Assembly: GCA_030377945.1 (NCBI GenBank)
Contig: JAUCGD010000022.1
Location: 1 to 29,287 of the forward strand
Origin: Desulfobacterales bacterium HSG17
GTDB lineage: Bacteria; Desulfobacterota; Desulfobacteria; Desulfobacterales; Desulfococcaceae
DNA: 29,287 nt
Direction of reading: 5' to 3'
Of the stretch, positions 9,340-17,455 are shown piece by piece. Position 1 is the stretch's first letter. Every line of letters begins with the position of its first letter. The notes beneath the pieces are model-generated. The model saw only the letters and a program-made list of their open reading frames with translations. It had not been told where the DNA came from and searched no databases. A program made the position numbers and the translations under genes.

Positions 9340-9909
9340 ATGAAAGAAGCTTTAAAAAAAATTAAAACGATCTGGATATGTGGTTTATCATCTGCCGGCA
9401 AGACAACTTTAGCCAGGTTGGTTATAAATCGTCTGCAGGAAAACGGATATCCTTGTCTATTAATTGACGGTAACGAGACACGAAATCTTTTTAATAATAA
9501 ATATGGATTTGATCCCAAATCACGCATCAAACAAACCCAGCGAATGAAGAATTTAGTGATGTGGGTTCTGAATCAAAATATCATTCCTGTAGTTGCTATG
9601 ATTCACCCTTTTGAAGATGATCGACTCCGTTGTCGTCAGGAGATAAAAGGGTATTTTGAGGTTTTTTTAAACTGTCCAATAAATGAATGTGTTCAAAGAG
9701 ATGAAAAAAACGTCTATCTACCTGTAATTAAAGGGGATAAAAAACATGTTGTCGGACTTGACATACCCTATGATGAACATGGTAATGCAGATTTAAAGCT
9801 TGAAAGCGATAAATATCCATCTGAAGAGTTAATTGATATTTTATGGGATGATATTTCAGACCGGATATTTGATAACCGTCTATTGGCAGAAGAAAAAATA
9901 TATAATTAA
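9340..9909 (+). CDS. Adenylylsulfate-kinase-like protein (divergent CysC)
   Basis: A 189-residue P-loop kinase of the CysC family, close to the usual APS-kinase length. The P-loop is GLSSAGKT (residues 15-22), then LLIDGNETR (41-48), MIHPFEDDR and GYFEVFLNCPINECVQRD, all aligned with CysC motifs. Canonical APS kinases have 'DGDNVR' and 'SPF'; here they are DGNETR and HPF, so the acidic residue after DG is gone. CysC relatives in capsule clusters are not always sulfur enzymes: the Campylobacter jejuni Cj1415c protein phosphorylates CDP-amidate. The neighbouring Sat-like gene suggests the pair acts together, possibly producing PAPS for sulfation, but no sulfotransferase is in the window. A GGAG site precedes the ATG. 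Confidence 0.75.
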   Translation: MKEALKKIKTIWICGLSSAGKTTLARLVINRLQENGYPCLLIDGNETRNLFNNKYGFDPKSRIKQTQRMKNLVMWVLNQNIIPVVAMIHPFEDDRLRCRQEIKGYFEVFLNCPINECVQRDEKNVYLPVIKGDKKHVVGLDIPYDEHGNADLKLESDKYPSEELIDILWDDISDRIFDNRLLAEEKIYN

Positions 9910-9938
9910 AACAAAAGTTTAAAATCAGGGATAAAATT

Positions 9939-11135
9939 ATGCAGAGGCCTTATGGGGGCAAACTGATAAATAATATTTTATCTGAAGATAAATTTGGCGC
10001 TTTAGCTAACAACGCTACGGGTAAGCCCATTATAATTAATACAAATGATATCATTCATTTGAACAATATTGCTTCTGGGGTTTATAGCCCTCTTGCCGGT
10101 TTCATGAAGAAAGAAGAATATATTAGCGTTTTGCAAAATACCTGTCTTGCAAATGGCCTAAGCTGGACATTACCAATCCTTCTGCATATTTCCGATCAGG
10201 ATGCAAAAAGGCTTAAAATGGGGCAATATGTGCTATTACAAGACCAACAATTTAAAACCATTGGTATCATACAGGTGGAAAGCATTTTTGAGATAGATCC
10301 TGATGAGTATTCCTGCAATATATATGGCACCCAGGATGCAGCTCATCCTGGTGTTGGTCTGTTTTTGTCAAGACCAAAAGCCTGTGTCGGGGGAAATATT
10401 TTCTTAAAAAAGGGTTCAATTGAACTGCCTGATTATTGGGTAACAGCATCAGACCATAGAGATTTGATTAATAAAGAGGGATTTGAAAGAATAACTGCTT
10501 TTTCAACAAGGAATGTATGTCATATTGGACATGAATACCTTCACGGTTTTGCATTGGAATCAACCAGTGCATTGGGTATCAATGTTATTACAGGCGCTCA
10601 GATGAATGGTAGCATATTGCCTGAAATAATATTTGAAACATATGAGATAATTGCAAAAAAATATTACCCTGTTGGACGAGTACTGTTCAATAATTTAAGA
10701 ATTCCACCTATTTATGCCGGACCGAAAGAAGCATTTTTCCAGGCTGTGATCTTACAGAATTATGGATATACTGATTTTATCGTAGGAAGAGATCATGCAG
10801 GGGTGTCAGATTACTATGAAAAATATGCTTCCCAGCAAATTTTTAATAAATTGGATTCTTTAGACATCAATATTATGGCAATATCAGAACCACGGTTTTG
10901 TCTTGTTTGTGACAAAGTAACAACCCAAAAAAGTTGTCCTCACTCGGGGAACAAGGTGATTGGTCTCAATGGCCGAGAAGTCAGAAAATGGATTCAGGGA
11001 CAAGAGAGGACTGAGCTTACAAAAGTATTGAGACCTGAATTAAGGGCTTATTTTGATAAAAAATTATCCCTTGGTAGCCATATTGACCAGAATTTAATAG
11101 AGAGAAAAATGGAAAAAATTTTTTATAGAGAATAA
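9939..11135 (+). CDS. ATP-sulfurylase-like protein (divergent Sat)
   Basis: A 398-residue protein with the full layout of ATP sulfurylase: an N-terminal PUA-like domain, then the nucleotidyltransferase domain. The HxxH region is STRNVCHIGH (189-198) and the second motif is VGRDHAGV (282-289). A zinc site is formed by Cys321, Cys324, Cys333 and His335, as in bacterial Sat. Usual Sat proteins read 'QTRNPxHRxHE'; here Gln is Ser189 and Pro is Val193, and the downstream 'K.GD' segment is replaced by ITGAQMNGS. In characterised Sat the Gln and Arg of this motif contact sulfate, so activity on another oxyanion, or loss of activity, is possible. It follows the CysC-like gene by 29 bases and precedes the cupin gene by one. 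Confidence 0.75.
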   Translation: MQRPYGGKLINNILSEDKFGALANNATGKPIIINTNDIIHLNNIASGVYSPLAGFMKKEEYISVLQNTCLANGLSWTLPILLHISDQDAKRLKMGQYVLLQDQQFKTIGIIQVESIFEIDPDEYSCNIYGTQDAAHPGVGLFLSRPKACVGGNIFLKKGSIELPDYWVTASDHRDLINKEGFERITAFSTRNVCHIGHEYLHGFALESTSALGINVITGAQMNGSILPEIIFETYEIIAKKYYPVGRVLFNNLRIPPIYAGPKEAFFQAVILQNYGYTDFIVGRDHAGVSDYYEKYASQQIFNKLDSLDINIMAISEPRFCLVCDKVTTQKSCPHSGNKVIGLNGREVRKWIQGQERTELTKVLRPELRAYFDKKLSLGSHIDQNLIERKMEKIFYRE

Positions 11136-11136
11136 T

Positions 11137-11544
11137 ATGACAGCTATTTTTTTAAAATATAAAGATAAGGTTTCTCTCAAATCATCTCAGCTTCAGGAAT
11201 TAAAAATAAAGGCAGAGGAAGCGCCTTTAAAAAGAGCCAGGTTTTGTATGCATAAGAGCCACGATGACATGGTACAGGAGATGATAATTGTTTTTTGTAA
11301 AGATTCAAAAGTTCCAATTCATAAGCATCATGCAAAGTGTGAGTCTTTCCATATGATAGAAGGGATCATGGAGGTATGTTTTTATGATGATAATAAAAAG
11401 ATAACTCAAACGATAAAGTTAGGCGATTATCATTCAGGTCTTCCATTTTATTTTCGTCAAGAAACTGACCACTGGCATACTGTAAGACCTTTAACGAAAT
11501 ATGTGATAGTCCATGAGACAACAAAAGGCCCATTTGTTCCGTAA
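11137..11544 (+). CDS. WbuC family cupin
   Basis: A 135-residue single-domain cupin of the WbuC type, found in O-antigen and capsule clusters but without an established reaction. Metal-ligand candidates are seen in PIHKHHAKCESF (His-x-His-His with the following Glu) and in the second cupin motif, ETDHWHTV. The C-terminal VHETTKGPF matches the 'E.K.GPY' ending typical of the family. The ATG comes one base after the sat-like stop, so translation is coupled. It probably acts in the cytoplasm on a sugar nucleotide or sugar phosphate; this is inferred from family context. Confidence 0.75.
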   Translation: MTAIFLKYKDKVSLKSSQLQELKIKAEEAPLKRARFCMHKSHDDMVQEMIIVFCKDSKVPIHKHHAKCESFHMIEGIMEVCFYDDNKKITQTIKLGDYHSGLPFYFRQETDHWHTVRPLTKYVIVHETTKGPFVP

Positions 11545-11609
11545 GGATAACGAGCAGTGTTGATTCCTGGTTTGTGTTAATTGTTTGAAGATTGAAGAGA
11601 GTTAAGATT

Positions 11610-12194
11610 GTGCGTGTAGGAATTGATTTTGACAATACTATGATCTGCTATGATACAGTTTTTAATAAAACTGGGATGGAAAAAGGTCTTCTTCCTGAAG
11701 GGCTTCAGGAGGGAAAGAGGTATGTAAAAGATTATTTAATAAAGGTTGGTAAGGAAGATGAATGGACAAGATTACAAGGATATGTGTATGGAACAAAACT
11801 GCAAGATGCTGAGCTTTATGTAGGTGTTAAATCATTTTTAAAGTTTTGCAGGCAATATGGTGTCGATTGTTTTATTATTAGTCATAAAACAAAGCACCCA
11901 TATTCAGGTGAAAAATATGATCTTCATAGGGCCGCATCTGATTGGATACAACATCAGGGTTTTAATATTGAATATTTTTTTGAATTGACAAAAGAAGATA
12001 AGATTGAACGAATAAATACTTTAAACTGTACCCATTTCATTGATGACCTTCCTGAATTCCTGGCTTTGTCTGGCTTTGATGAAAAAATAGAGAAGGTACT
12101 TTTTGATCCATTAAAACAATATGAGAAGTCAGATTATGGGTATAAATATGCCAATTCTTGGGATGAACTCCTGGAGTTGATTAAAAGAGGATGA
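11610..12194 (+). CDS. HAD-superfamily phosphatase-like protein
   Basis: About 194 residues with HAD motifs: motif I GIDFDNT (catalytic Asp6 and Asp8), motif II CFIISHKT, and an acidic motif IV HFIDDLPEFL. A first in-frame TTG lies at 11592. I prefer the GTG at 11610, because AAGAGAG sits about eight bases upstream and the HAD motif then starts four residues in, as is usual. Family members remove phosphate from small molecules. Next to an APH-type kinase and a nucleotidyltransferase it could play the part GmhB plays in heptose synthesis, but its sequence does not place it in GmhB. The cap region (residues 30-90) is short. Confidence 0.62.
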   Translation: MRVGIDFDNTMICYDTVFNKTGMEKGLLPEGLQEGKRYVKDYLIKVGKEDEWTRLQGYVYGTKLQDAELYVGVKSFLKFCRQYGVDCFIISHKTKHPYSGEKYDLHRAASDWIQHQGFNIEYFFELTKEDKIERINTLNCTHFIDDLPEFLALSGFDEKIEKVLFDPLKQYEKSDYGYKYANSWDELLELIKRG

Positions 12195-12215
12195 TACCGG
12201 GATAACCAAATATTC

Positions 12216-13241
12216 ATGACAAAAAAAACAATCAAGGAACAAATAATATTCAATTTTCTGTCATGTATTCCAACAGAAAATATTCAGATTACGCCTTTAC
12301 AAGGAGGCAGAAATAACCGTGTGTTTAAGGTTTTATCCGATAGCGGAGTATATTTTTTAAAACAATATTTTACATCAAAAAAAGATTTAAGAGACAGGCT
12401 GGAAACAGAATTTTCTTTTTCAGTCTTTGCATGGAAAAAAGGGATCAGAAATATAGCAAAACCTTTGAAAATAGATAGAGAGAATAAGCTTGCCTTGTTT
12501 GAATGGATTGAGGGACAAAAACCTAAATTTTGGGAAATACCTGAAAAATATTCTGTCAAGGCTTTGGATTTTATCAAATTGTTAAATCAAGCCTGCGCTG
12601 ATAAATCCGTTTCAATACTTGGTGATGCCTCAGATGCCTGTTTTTCATTAAATGATCATGTGTCAGGAGTAGAAAAACGTCTTACCAGGCTCCAGGGAAT
12701 ACAAGTCTTAGATACTATTGATAAACAAGCATTGTCCTTGATTGTACAAAAACTTGTTCCAGGATTTGTAAACCAAAAGCAAAAAATTATACAAAATGCA
12801 AAAAAGAGAGGATATACTTTAAATCAGCCCATTGAAAATCATGAAAAAATTATCTCTCCGTCTGATTTTGGATTCCATAATGCCATGATCAAAAAAGGTC
12901 AGGTTTGTTTTTTTGATTTTGAGTATGCAGGGTGGGATGACCCTGTTAAGTTAATATGTGATTTTTTTAGTCAACCTGATTATTATATGCCGGATACCAG
13001 GTTAGAGCAGTTTATAATGGGGCTTAGGCAGGTATTTTCAAAAAATATTATCCAGACAATGCTCTGGAAAACCAGGATGCTGATGAAAATTTATCAAATA
13101 AAATGGTGTTGTATTATATTAAACGATTTTTTAAAAGATGCCGGAGAACGAAGAAAGTTTGCTTCCTTTAACAGGGATTTTCGGAAAGTACAACTTGAAA
13201 AGGCTTTAAAATATTCAGATAGGAATAAATTTTTAGAATAG
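12216..13241 (+). CDS. APH-type phosphotransferase (small-molecule kinase)
   Basis: The 341 residues form an aminoglycoside-phosphotransferase-fold kinase. The N-lobe has PLQGGRNNRVFKV as the glycine-rich loop and FLKQY with Lys49 as the ATP lysine. The catalytic loop is SDFGFHNAM (216-223), where most relatives have 'HGDxHxxN', and the metal-binding motif is FFDFEYAGWDDP with Asp234. His before the catalytic Asp is replaced by Ser, which is common in sugar-cluster APH proteins. Related enzymes phosphorylate sugars (AmgK), choline (LicA) or similar alcohols. In this cluster a sugar kinase paired with the downstream nucleotidyltransferase is the simplest reading. There is no signal peptide; the gene lies 21 bases after the HAD gene. 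Confidence 0.68.
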   Translation: MTKKTIKEQIIFNFLSCIPTENIQITPLQGGRNNRVFKVLSDSGVYFLKQYFTSKKDLRDRLETEFSFSVFAWKKGIRNIAKPLKIDRENKLALFEWIEGQKPKFWEIPEKYSVKALDFIKLLNQACADKSVSILGDASDACFSLNDHVSGVEKRLTRLQGIQVLDTIDKQALSLIVQKLVPGFVNQKQKIIQNAKKRGYTLNQPIENHEKIISPSDFGFHNAMIKKGQVCFFDFEYAGWDDPVKLICDFFSQPDYYMPDTRLEQFIMGLRQVFSKNIIQTMLWKTRMLMKIYQIKWCCIILNDFLKDAGERRKFASFNRDFRKVQLEKALKYSDRNKFLE

Positions 13242-13251
13242 GAAATTAATT

Positions 13252-13914
13252 ATGGCATACGTGGATTTTATTTCAGCTGTTCATAAAAGTACAAAGCGCG
13301 ATTATGTTGCAAGGGTGAACGAATACCCCAAGGCTAAGGCTGCACAAAAAGCCAAAACTTTTGGATATGATTACTGGGATGGGGATAGAAGGATTTGTTA
13401 TGGTGGATATACCTATGATGGTCGATGGGAAAAAGTTGCCAGGGCAATGGTTGAACATTATAAGCTTAAGCCTGGTGACCGTGTGCTTGATGTAGGGTGT
13501 GGCAAGGGTTTCCTTTTGTATGATTTTACAAAGGTTTTGCCTGGAATAGAAGTTGCAGGAATTGATATATCAGATTATGCCGTTGAAAACGCAAAAGAAG
13601 AAGTCAAAGATTATCTGCAGGTCGGGCATGCAAAAAAGTTGCCTTTTGAAGATAATAGTTTTGATCTGGTTGTCTCCATAACAACTCTTCATAATCTCTA
13701 TTGTATGGATTTTCATCGTGCTTTAAAAGAGATTGAAAGGGTGGGAAAGAACAATAAGTATATGTGTGTGGAATCCTATAGAAATGAACATGAAAAGGTG
13801 AATCTTCTTTACTGGCAGGTGACCTGTGAAATGTTCTGTACACCGGAGGAATGGCAGTGGTGGTTTGATACAACAGGTTATACAGGCGATCATTCATTTA
13901 TTTATTTTGAATAA
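13252..13914 (+). CDS. Class I SAM-dependent methyltransferase
   Basis: A 220-residue methyltransferase of the UbiE/Methyltransf_11 type. Motif I is VLDVGCGKGFLLYDF near residue 79, followed by VAGIDISDYAV (motif II), AKKLPFEDNSFDLVVS (motif III and IV) and TTLHNL. The C-terminal part, rich in Trp (EEWQWWFDTTGYTGD), probably shapes the substrate pocket. The N-terminal 60 residues include an aromatic DYWDGDRRICYGGY stretch. It starts 10 bases after the kinase gene. The methyl acceptor is unknown; a sugar or sugar-phosphate intermediate fits the surroundings. Confidence 0.78.
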   Translation: MAYVDFISAVHKSTKRDYVARVNEYPKAKAAQKAKTFGYDYWDGDRRICYGGYTYDGRWEKVARAMVEHYKLKPGDRVLDVGCGKGFLLYDFTKVLPGIEVAGIDISDYAVENAKEEVKDYLQVGHAKKLPFEDNSFDLVVSITTLHNLYCMDFHRALKEIERVGKNNKYMCVESYRNEHEKVNLLYWQVTCEMFCTPEEWQWWFDTTGYTGDHSFIYFE

Positions 13915-13944
13915 CAACCATGGACAGAATTGGTATTTGATATT

Positions 13945-14991
13945 ATGAAAATGAAAGCTGCAATATTAAGCGAACTTAATAAGCCATTAATTATTGGTCA
14001 GGTTGAATTGCCAGATGATCTCTTACCAGGCCAGGTTCTTGTTAAAGTTTTATACAGTGGTATATGCGGATCACAACTTGGTGAGATAGACGGGAAAAAA
14101 GGTAAAGATAATTATCTGCCACATTTGCTGGGACATGAAGGTTCAGGAGAGGTAATTAAAATCGGACCTGGAGTTCAATTTGTAAAGCAAGGTGATTTAG
14201 TAGTCATGCACTGGAGAAAAGGGCAGGGTATTGATGCCCCATGTCCGAAATATTTATGGGAAGGAAAGAAACTTAATGCTGGATTTGTAACCACTTTTAA
14301 TGAATATGCCATTGTTTCCGAGAATCGTTTGACTTTATTGCCTGTTGATTTTCCTCTGGATATTGCCCCACTTCTTGGATGTGCCGTCACAACCGGTCTT
14401 GGTGTGATTAATAACAATGCAAAAGTTAAAATAGGAGAATCTGTTGTTGTGCTGGGCGCAGGAGGTGTTGGTTTAAATATAATACAGGGCGCTACAATGT
14501 CAGGTGCATACCCTGTTGTTGCAGTGGATATCCATGACAACAGGCTTGAAATGGCTTCAAAGTTCGGGGCAACCCATCTGGTAAATTCGGTCAATGAAAG
14601 TGACTTGTATGATAAAATCAAATCTGTTATTGAAGAATCAAACGTAGATGTTGTTATTGATAATACTGGAAATACAAATCTGATCAATATGGCTTATACT
14701 TTGACAAAACCTGATGGTCGGACAATACTTGTGGGTGTGCCAAAAAAAGATGATAAGATTTCAATTTTCTCTCTTGATTTGCATTTTGGGAAAATAATCA
14801 CAGGTTCCCATGGTGGAGAGACACAACCTGTTGTTGATATCCCAAGATATATTAAACTTTACAACAATAAGAAACTGCTACTGGATGATTTAATAACTGA
14901 CAGATATTCAATTGATGATATTAATCTGGCAATTGATAATATGAAAAATGGTAAAACTGCTGGCCGCTGTTTGATTGAAATGCACAAATAA
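13945..14991 (+). CDS. Zinc-dependent medium-chain alcohol dehydrogenase
   Basis: A 348-residue MDR-family oxidoreductase. The catalytic zinc region is seen as GICGSQ and GHEGSGEV, and the NAD(P) Rossmann motif as VVLGAGGVGLNIIQ, followed by AVDIHDNRLEMASKFGATHLVN. The acidic residue in AVDIHD suggests NAD rather than NADP. The four-cysteine structural zinc lobe of liver-type ADH is absent; only one Cys (DAPCPKYLW) remains there. I chose the ATG at 13945 over the TTG at 13930; another ATG is at 13951. It lies between a methyltransferase and the transketolase half, so it could oxidise or reduce a sugar alcohol or ketose made by the transketolase. Confidence 0.8.
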   Translation: MKMKAAILSELNKPLIIGQVELPDDLLPGQVLVKVLYSGICGSQLGEIDGKKGKDNYLPHLLGHEGSGEVIKIGPGVQFVKQGDLVVMHWRKGQGIDAPCPKYLWEGKKLNAGFVTTFNEYAIVSENRLTLLPVDFPLDIAPLLGCAVTTGLGVINNNAKVKIGESVVVLGAGGVGLNIIQGATMSGAYPVVAVDIHDNRLEMASKFGATHLVNSVNESDLYDKIKSVIEESNVDVVIDNTGNTNLINMAYTLTKPDGRTILVGVPKKDDKISIFSLDLHFGKIITGSHGGETQPVVDIPRYIKLYNNKKLLLDDLITDRYSIDDINLAIDNMKNGKTAGRCLIEMHK

Positions 14992-15024
14992 TTGTTCAAA
15001 AAAGTAATAAGAAAGTAAAATTTT

Positions 15025-15972
15025 ATGAGAAATGCTTTTGCAAAGGAAATGGAAAACCAGGCACAAAAAAATGATAGCATTATTTTGTTGACTGGTGATA
15101 TAGGAAACAGACTTTTTGATTCCTATAAGGCAAAGTTTCCGCAAAGATTTTATAATTGCGGAGTTGCCGAAGCCAATATGACTTCCATGGCCGCAGGTAT
15201 GTCAATGAGCGGACTACAACCTGTTACATATACTATTGCTCCTTTTAATACTTCAAGATGTTATGAACAGATAAAAATTGATATCTGCTATCATGATCTT
15301 CCTGTAATTGTAGTAGGCGTTGGTGCAGGGCTTTCATATGCAGGTCTTGGTGCTACTCACCACTCTTTTGAAGATATTTCCATCATGCGCACTTTACCTG
15401 GTATGCATGTAGTGTGCCCTGCAGACAGCGTTGAAGTGAAGCTTTGTCTTGAACAGGCTTTTAAGTTAAAAAAACCTGTTTATATACGACTTGGTAAAAA
15501 AAATGAGCCCATTATTCATGACAGCGAGCCTGAATTTGCAATTGGGAAAGCAATTATCATAAAAGAGGGTAAAGATATTTGTCTTTTTGGAACAGGCAAT
15601 ATCTTGCCTGTTGTATGTGAGGCAGCAGATGAACTTGAAAAAAAAGGTCTTAATGCAATGGTTGTCAGTATGCATACTGTGAAACCTTTGGATAGACAAA
15701 TGCTGGAGAGAGTTTTTTCAGATTTTAGGCTAATCTGTTCCATTGAAGAGCATTCCTTGATTGGAGGGCTTGGTTCTGCTGTGGCAGAGTGGATGGTGGA
15801 TAATGCTTCGAATTTTGATAGTAGACCTGATTTATTACGTTTTGGCATTAAAGATGCTTTTTTACATAGAACAGGATATCAGGAAAATGCTAGAAAAATG
15901 ACAGGACTTACAAGCGATAATATAGTTTCTTCTGTTTTGACAAAATTAAATAACAGGAAAATGCATGCTTGA
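15025..15972 (+). CDS. Transketolase C-terminal subunit, no partner in window
   Basis: A 315-residue protein covering the pyrimidine-binding and C-terminal domains of split transketolases. The segments LLTGDIGNR, YNCGVAEANMTSMAAGMSMSG (with the catalytic Glu that activates thiamine), SYAGLGATHHSFEDI and MRTLPGMHVVCPAD are all typical. In split transketolases the N-terminal half that binds the diphosphate of thiamine ('GDG...N') is a separate gene, normally directly upstream. Here the upstream gene is a complete zinc dehydrogenase and no N-half is visible anywhere in the window. The enzyme would need a partner from elsewhere to work. The gene overlaps the next by eight bases. Confidence 0.82.
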   Translation: MRNAFAKEMENQAQKNDSIILLTGDIGNRLFDSYKAKFPQRFYNCGVAEANMTSMAAGMSMSGLQPVTYTIAPFNTSRCYEQIKIDICYHDLPVIVVGVGAGLSYAGLGATHHSFEDISIMRTLPGMHVVCPADSVEVKLCLEQAFKLKKPVYIRLGKKNEPIIHDSEPEFAIGKAIIIKEGKDICLFGTGNILPVVCEAADELEKKGLNAMVVSMHTVKPLDRQMLERVFSDFRLICSIEEHSLIGGLGSAVAEWMVDNASNFDSRPDLLRFGIKDAFLHRTGYQENARKMTGLTSDNIVSSVLTKLNNRKMHA

Positions 15973-17455
15973 AACAGATTTTTTAAAACATCTTAAAAAG
16001 ATAAGGAAAAAAGTATCTGAAAATAAAAAAATAGTATTTATTTCAGGGTTTTTTAATATTGTTCATCCAGGGCACTTAAGGTTGCTGAGATTTGCATCAG
16101 AGTGCGGTGATTTTCTTGTGGTCGGTGTTTATGGGGATCAAGTTGGTAACTCTTTGATTAATGAAAAGTTGCGTTTTGATGGGATTAAAGCCATCTCTCT
16201 TGTTGATTATACATTTATTTTAAAAGGCAAATCAGAGGATTTTATCTCAGAGCTTAAACCTTCTATTGTTGTAAAGGGTAAAGAGCACGAAAATAGTTTT
16301 AATTCGGAAACCGATGTTGTTAAATCCTATGGCGGGAAAATGCTTTTCAGTTCAGGTGACATAAGTTTTTCTCTTGTAGAGTTACTCCAGGGTGAATCCG
16401 AGAGAATTGTTTCCAGCTCTTTTATTAAAAATGATGCTTATATGAAACGCCATGGATTTAACTGGCTGGATCTTGAAAAAATATTAAAGAATCTGCAAAA
16501 ACTTAAAGTCCTTGTTGTCGGGGATGTTATTGTGGATGAATATATTACCTGTGATCCACTTGGTATGAGCCAGGAAGACCCAACTATAGTGGTTACTCCT
16601 GTGGGGACTGAATTGTTTACAGGTGGCGCCGGGATTGTTGCTGCCCATGCAAGTAATCTTGGAGCATCAGTCTCTTTTTTTTCAATTACAGGCAATGATG
16701 AAATGTCAGGCTTTGTAAAAGAAAAACTTGACATGGCAAAGGTTAAAGCTTCCCTTTTTCAGGACGAAACCAGGCCTACCATATTAAAACAGAGGTTTAG
16801 AAGTGGAGGAAAAACCCTTCTTCGTGTCAACCACTTAAGGCAGCATCCCATCAGTAAAGAAATTCAAGAACGTTTAAAGAATAAATTATTTGATATTATA
16901 AATCAGCAGGATGTGGTTATTTTTTCTGATTTTAATTATGGATGTCTGCCCCAGCCTCTTGTAGATTCTATTATTCAAGAGTGCAAAAAAAAGAATATTA
17001 TGATGGTGGCAGACAGTCAATCATCTTCCCAGATTGGTGATATCTCCCGCTTTACTGATATGGTACTTCTGACGCCAACTGAAAGGGAAGCTAGACTTGC
17101 TCTAAAAGATTTTGACTCTGGTCTGGTTGTCCTTGCAGAAAAATTGAGAAAAATATCACGAGCAAAGAATATTTTTATTACATTGGATAAAGAGGGGGTA
17201 TTAATTCATGCAGATGTTAAAACCAGGCGTAAAGATAGTTATCTTACAGACCAATTGGAAGCCATGAACAACAATCCCGTTGATCCTGCAGGGGCAGGTG
17301 ACTCTTTGTTGATCTGTTCTGCACTTGCTCTTGCTTCAGGGGCTGATATTTGGCAGAGCGCTTATCTTGGTTCTGTTGCAGCAGCATGCCAGATAGGAAG
17401 AAACGGTAACATCCCATTGTCTGTTAATGATATGTATCCAGAAACACAACTATGA
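15965..17455 (+). CDS. Bifunctional nucleotidyltransferase / PfkB kinase, HldE domains in reversed order
   Basis: The 496 residues join two domains of heptose activation. Residues 1-150 or so form a cytidylyltransferase-fold domain with ISGFFNIVHPGHLRLL (HxGH) and VVKGKEH, matching the adenylyltransferase half of HldE. Residues 165-496 form a PfkB-type kinase with VLVVGDVIVDEY, FTGGAGIVAAHASNLG, LLTPTEREA and the catalytic PVDPAGAGDSL. In canonical HldE the kinase comes first and the transferase second; here the order is swapped. It may phosphorylate and then activate a heptose-like sugar phosphate, but the substrate could differ. It overlaps the transketolase gene by eight bases and the next gene by four. 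Confidence 0.8.
   Translation: MLETDFLKHLKKIRKKVSENKKIVFISGFFNIVHPGHLRLLRFASECGDFLVVGVYGDQVGNSLINEKLRFDGIKAISLVDYTFILKGKSEDFISELKPSIVVKGKEHENSFNSETDVVKSYGGKMLFSSGDISFSLVELLQGESERIVSSSFIKNDAYMKRHGFNWLDLEKILKNLQKLKVLVVGDVIVDEYITCDPLGMSQEDPTIVVTPVGTELFTGGAGIVAAHASNLGASVSFFSITGNDEMSGFVKEKLDMAKVKASLFQDETRPTILKQRFRSGGKTLLRVNHLRQHPISKEIQERLKNKLFDIINQQDVVIFSDFNYGCLPQPLVDSIIQECKKKNIMMVADSQSSSQIGDISRFTDMVLLTPTEREARLALKDFDSGLVVLAEKLRKISRAKNIFITLDKEGVLIHADVKTRRKDSYLTDQLEAMNNNPVDPAGAGDSLLICSALALASGADIWQSAYLGSVAAACQIGRNGNIPLSVNDMYPETQL

Noticed and set aside
14175..14687. A 170-codon frame on the - strand inside the zinc dehydrogenase gene
   Set aside because: It lies antisense to a gene with clear family motifs and itself shows no recognisable domain or ribosome site.
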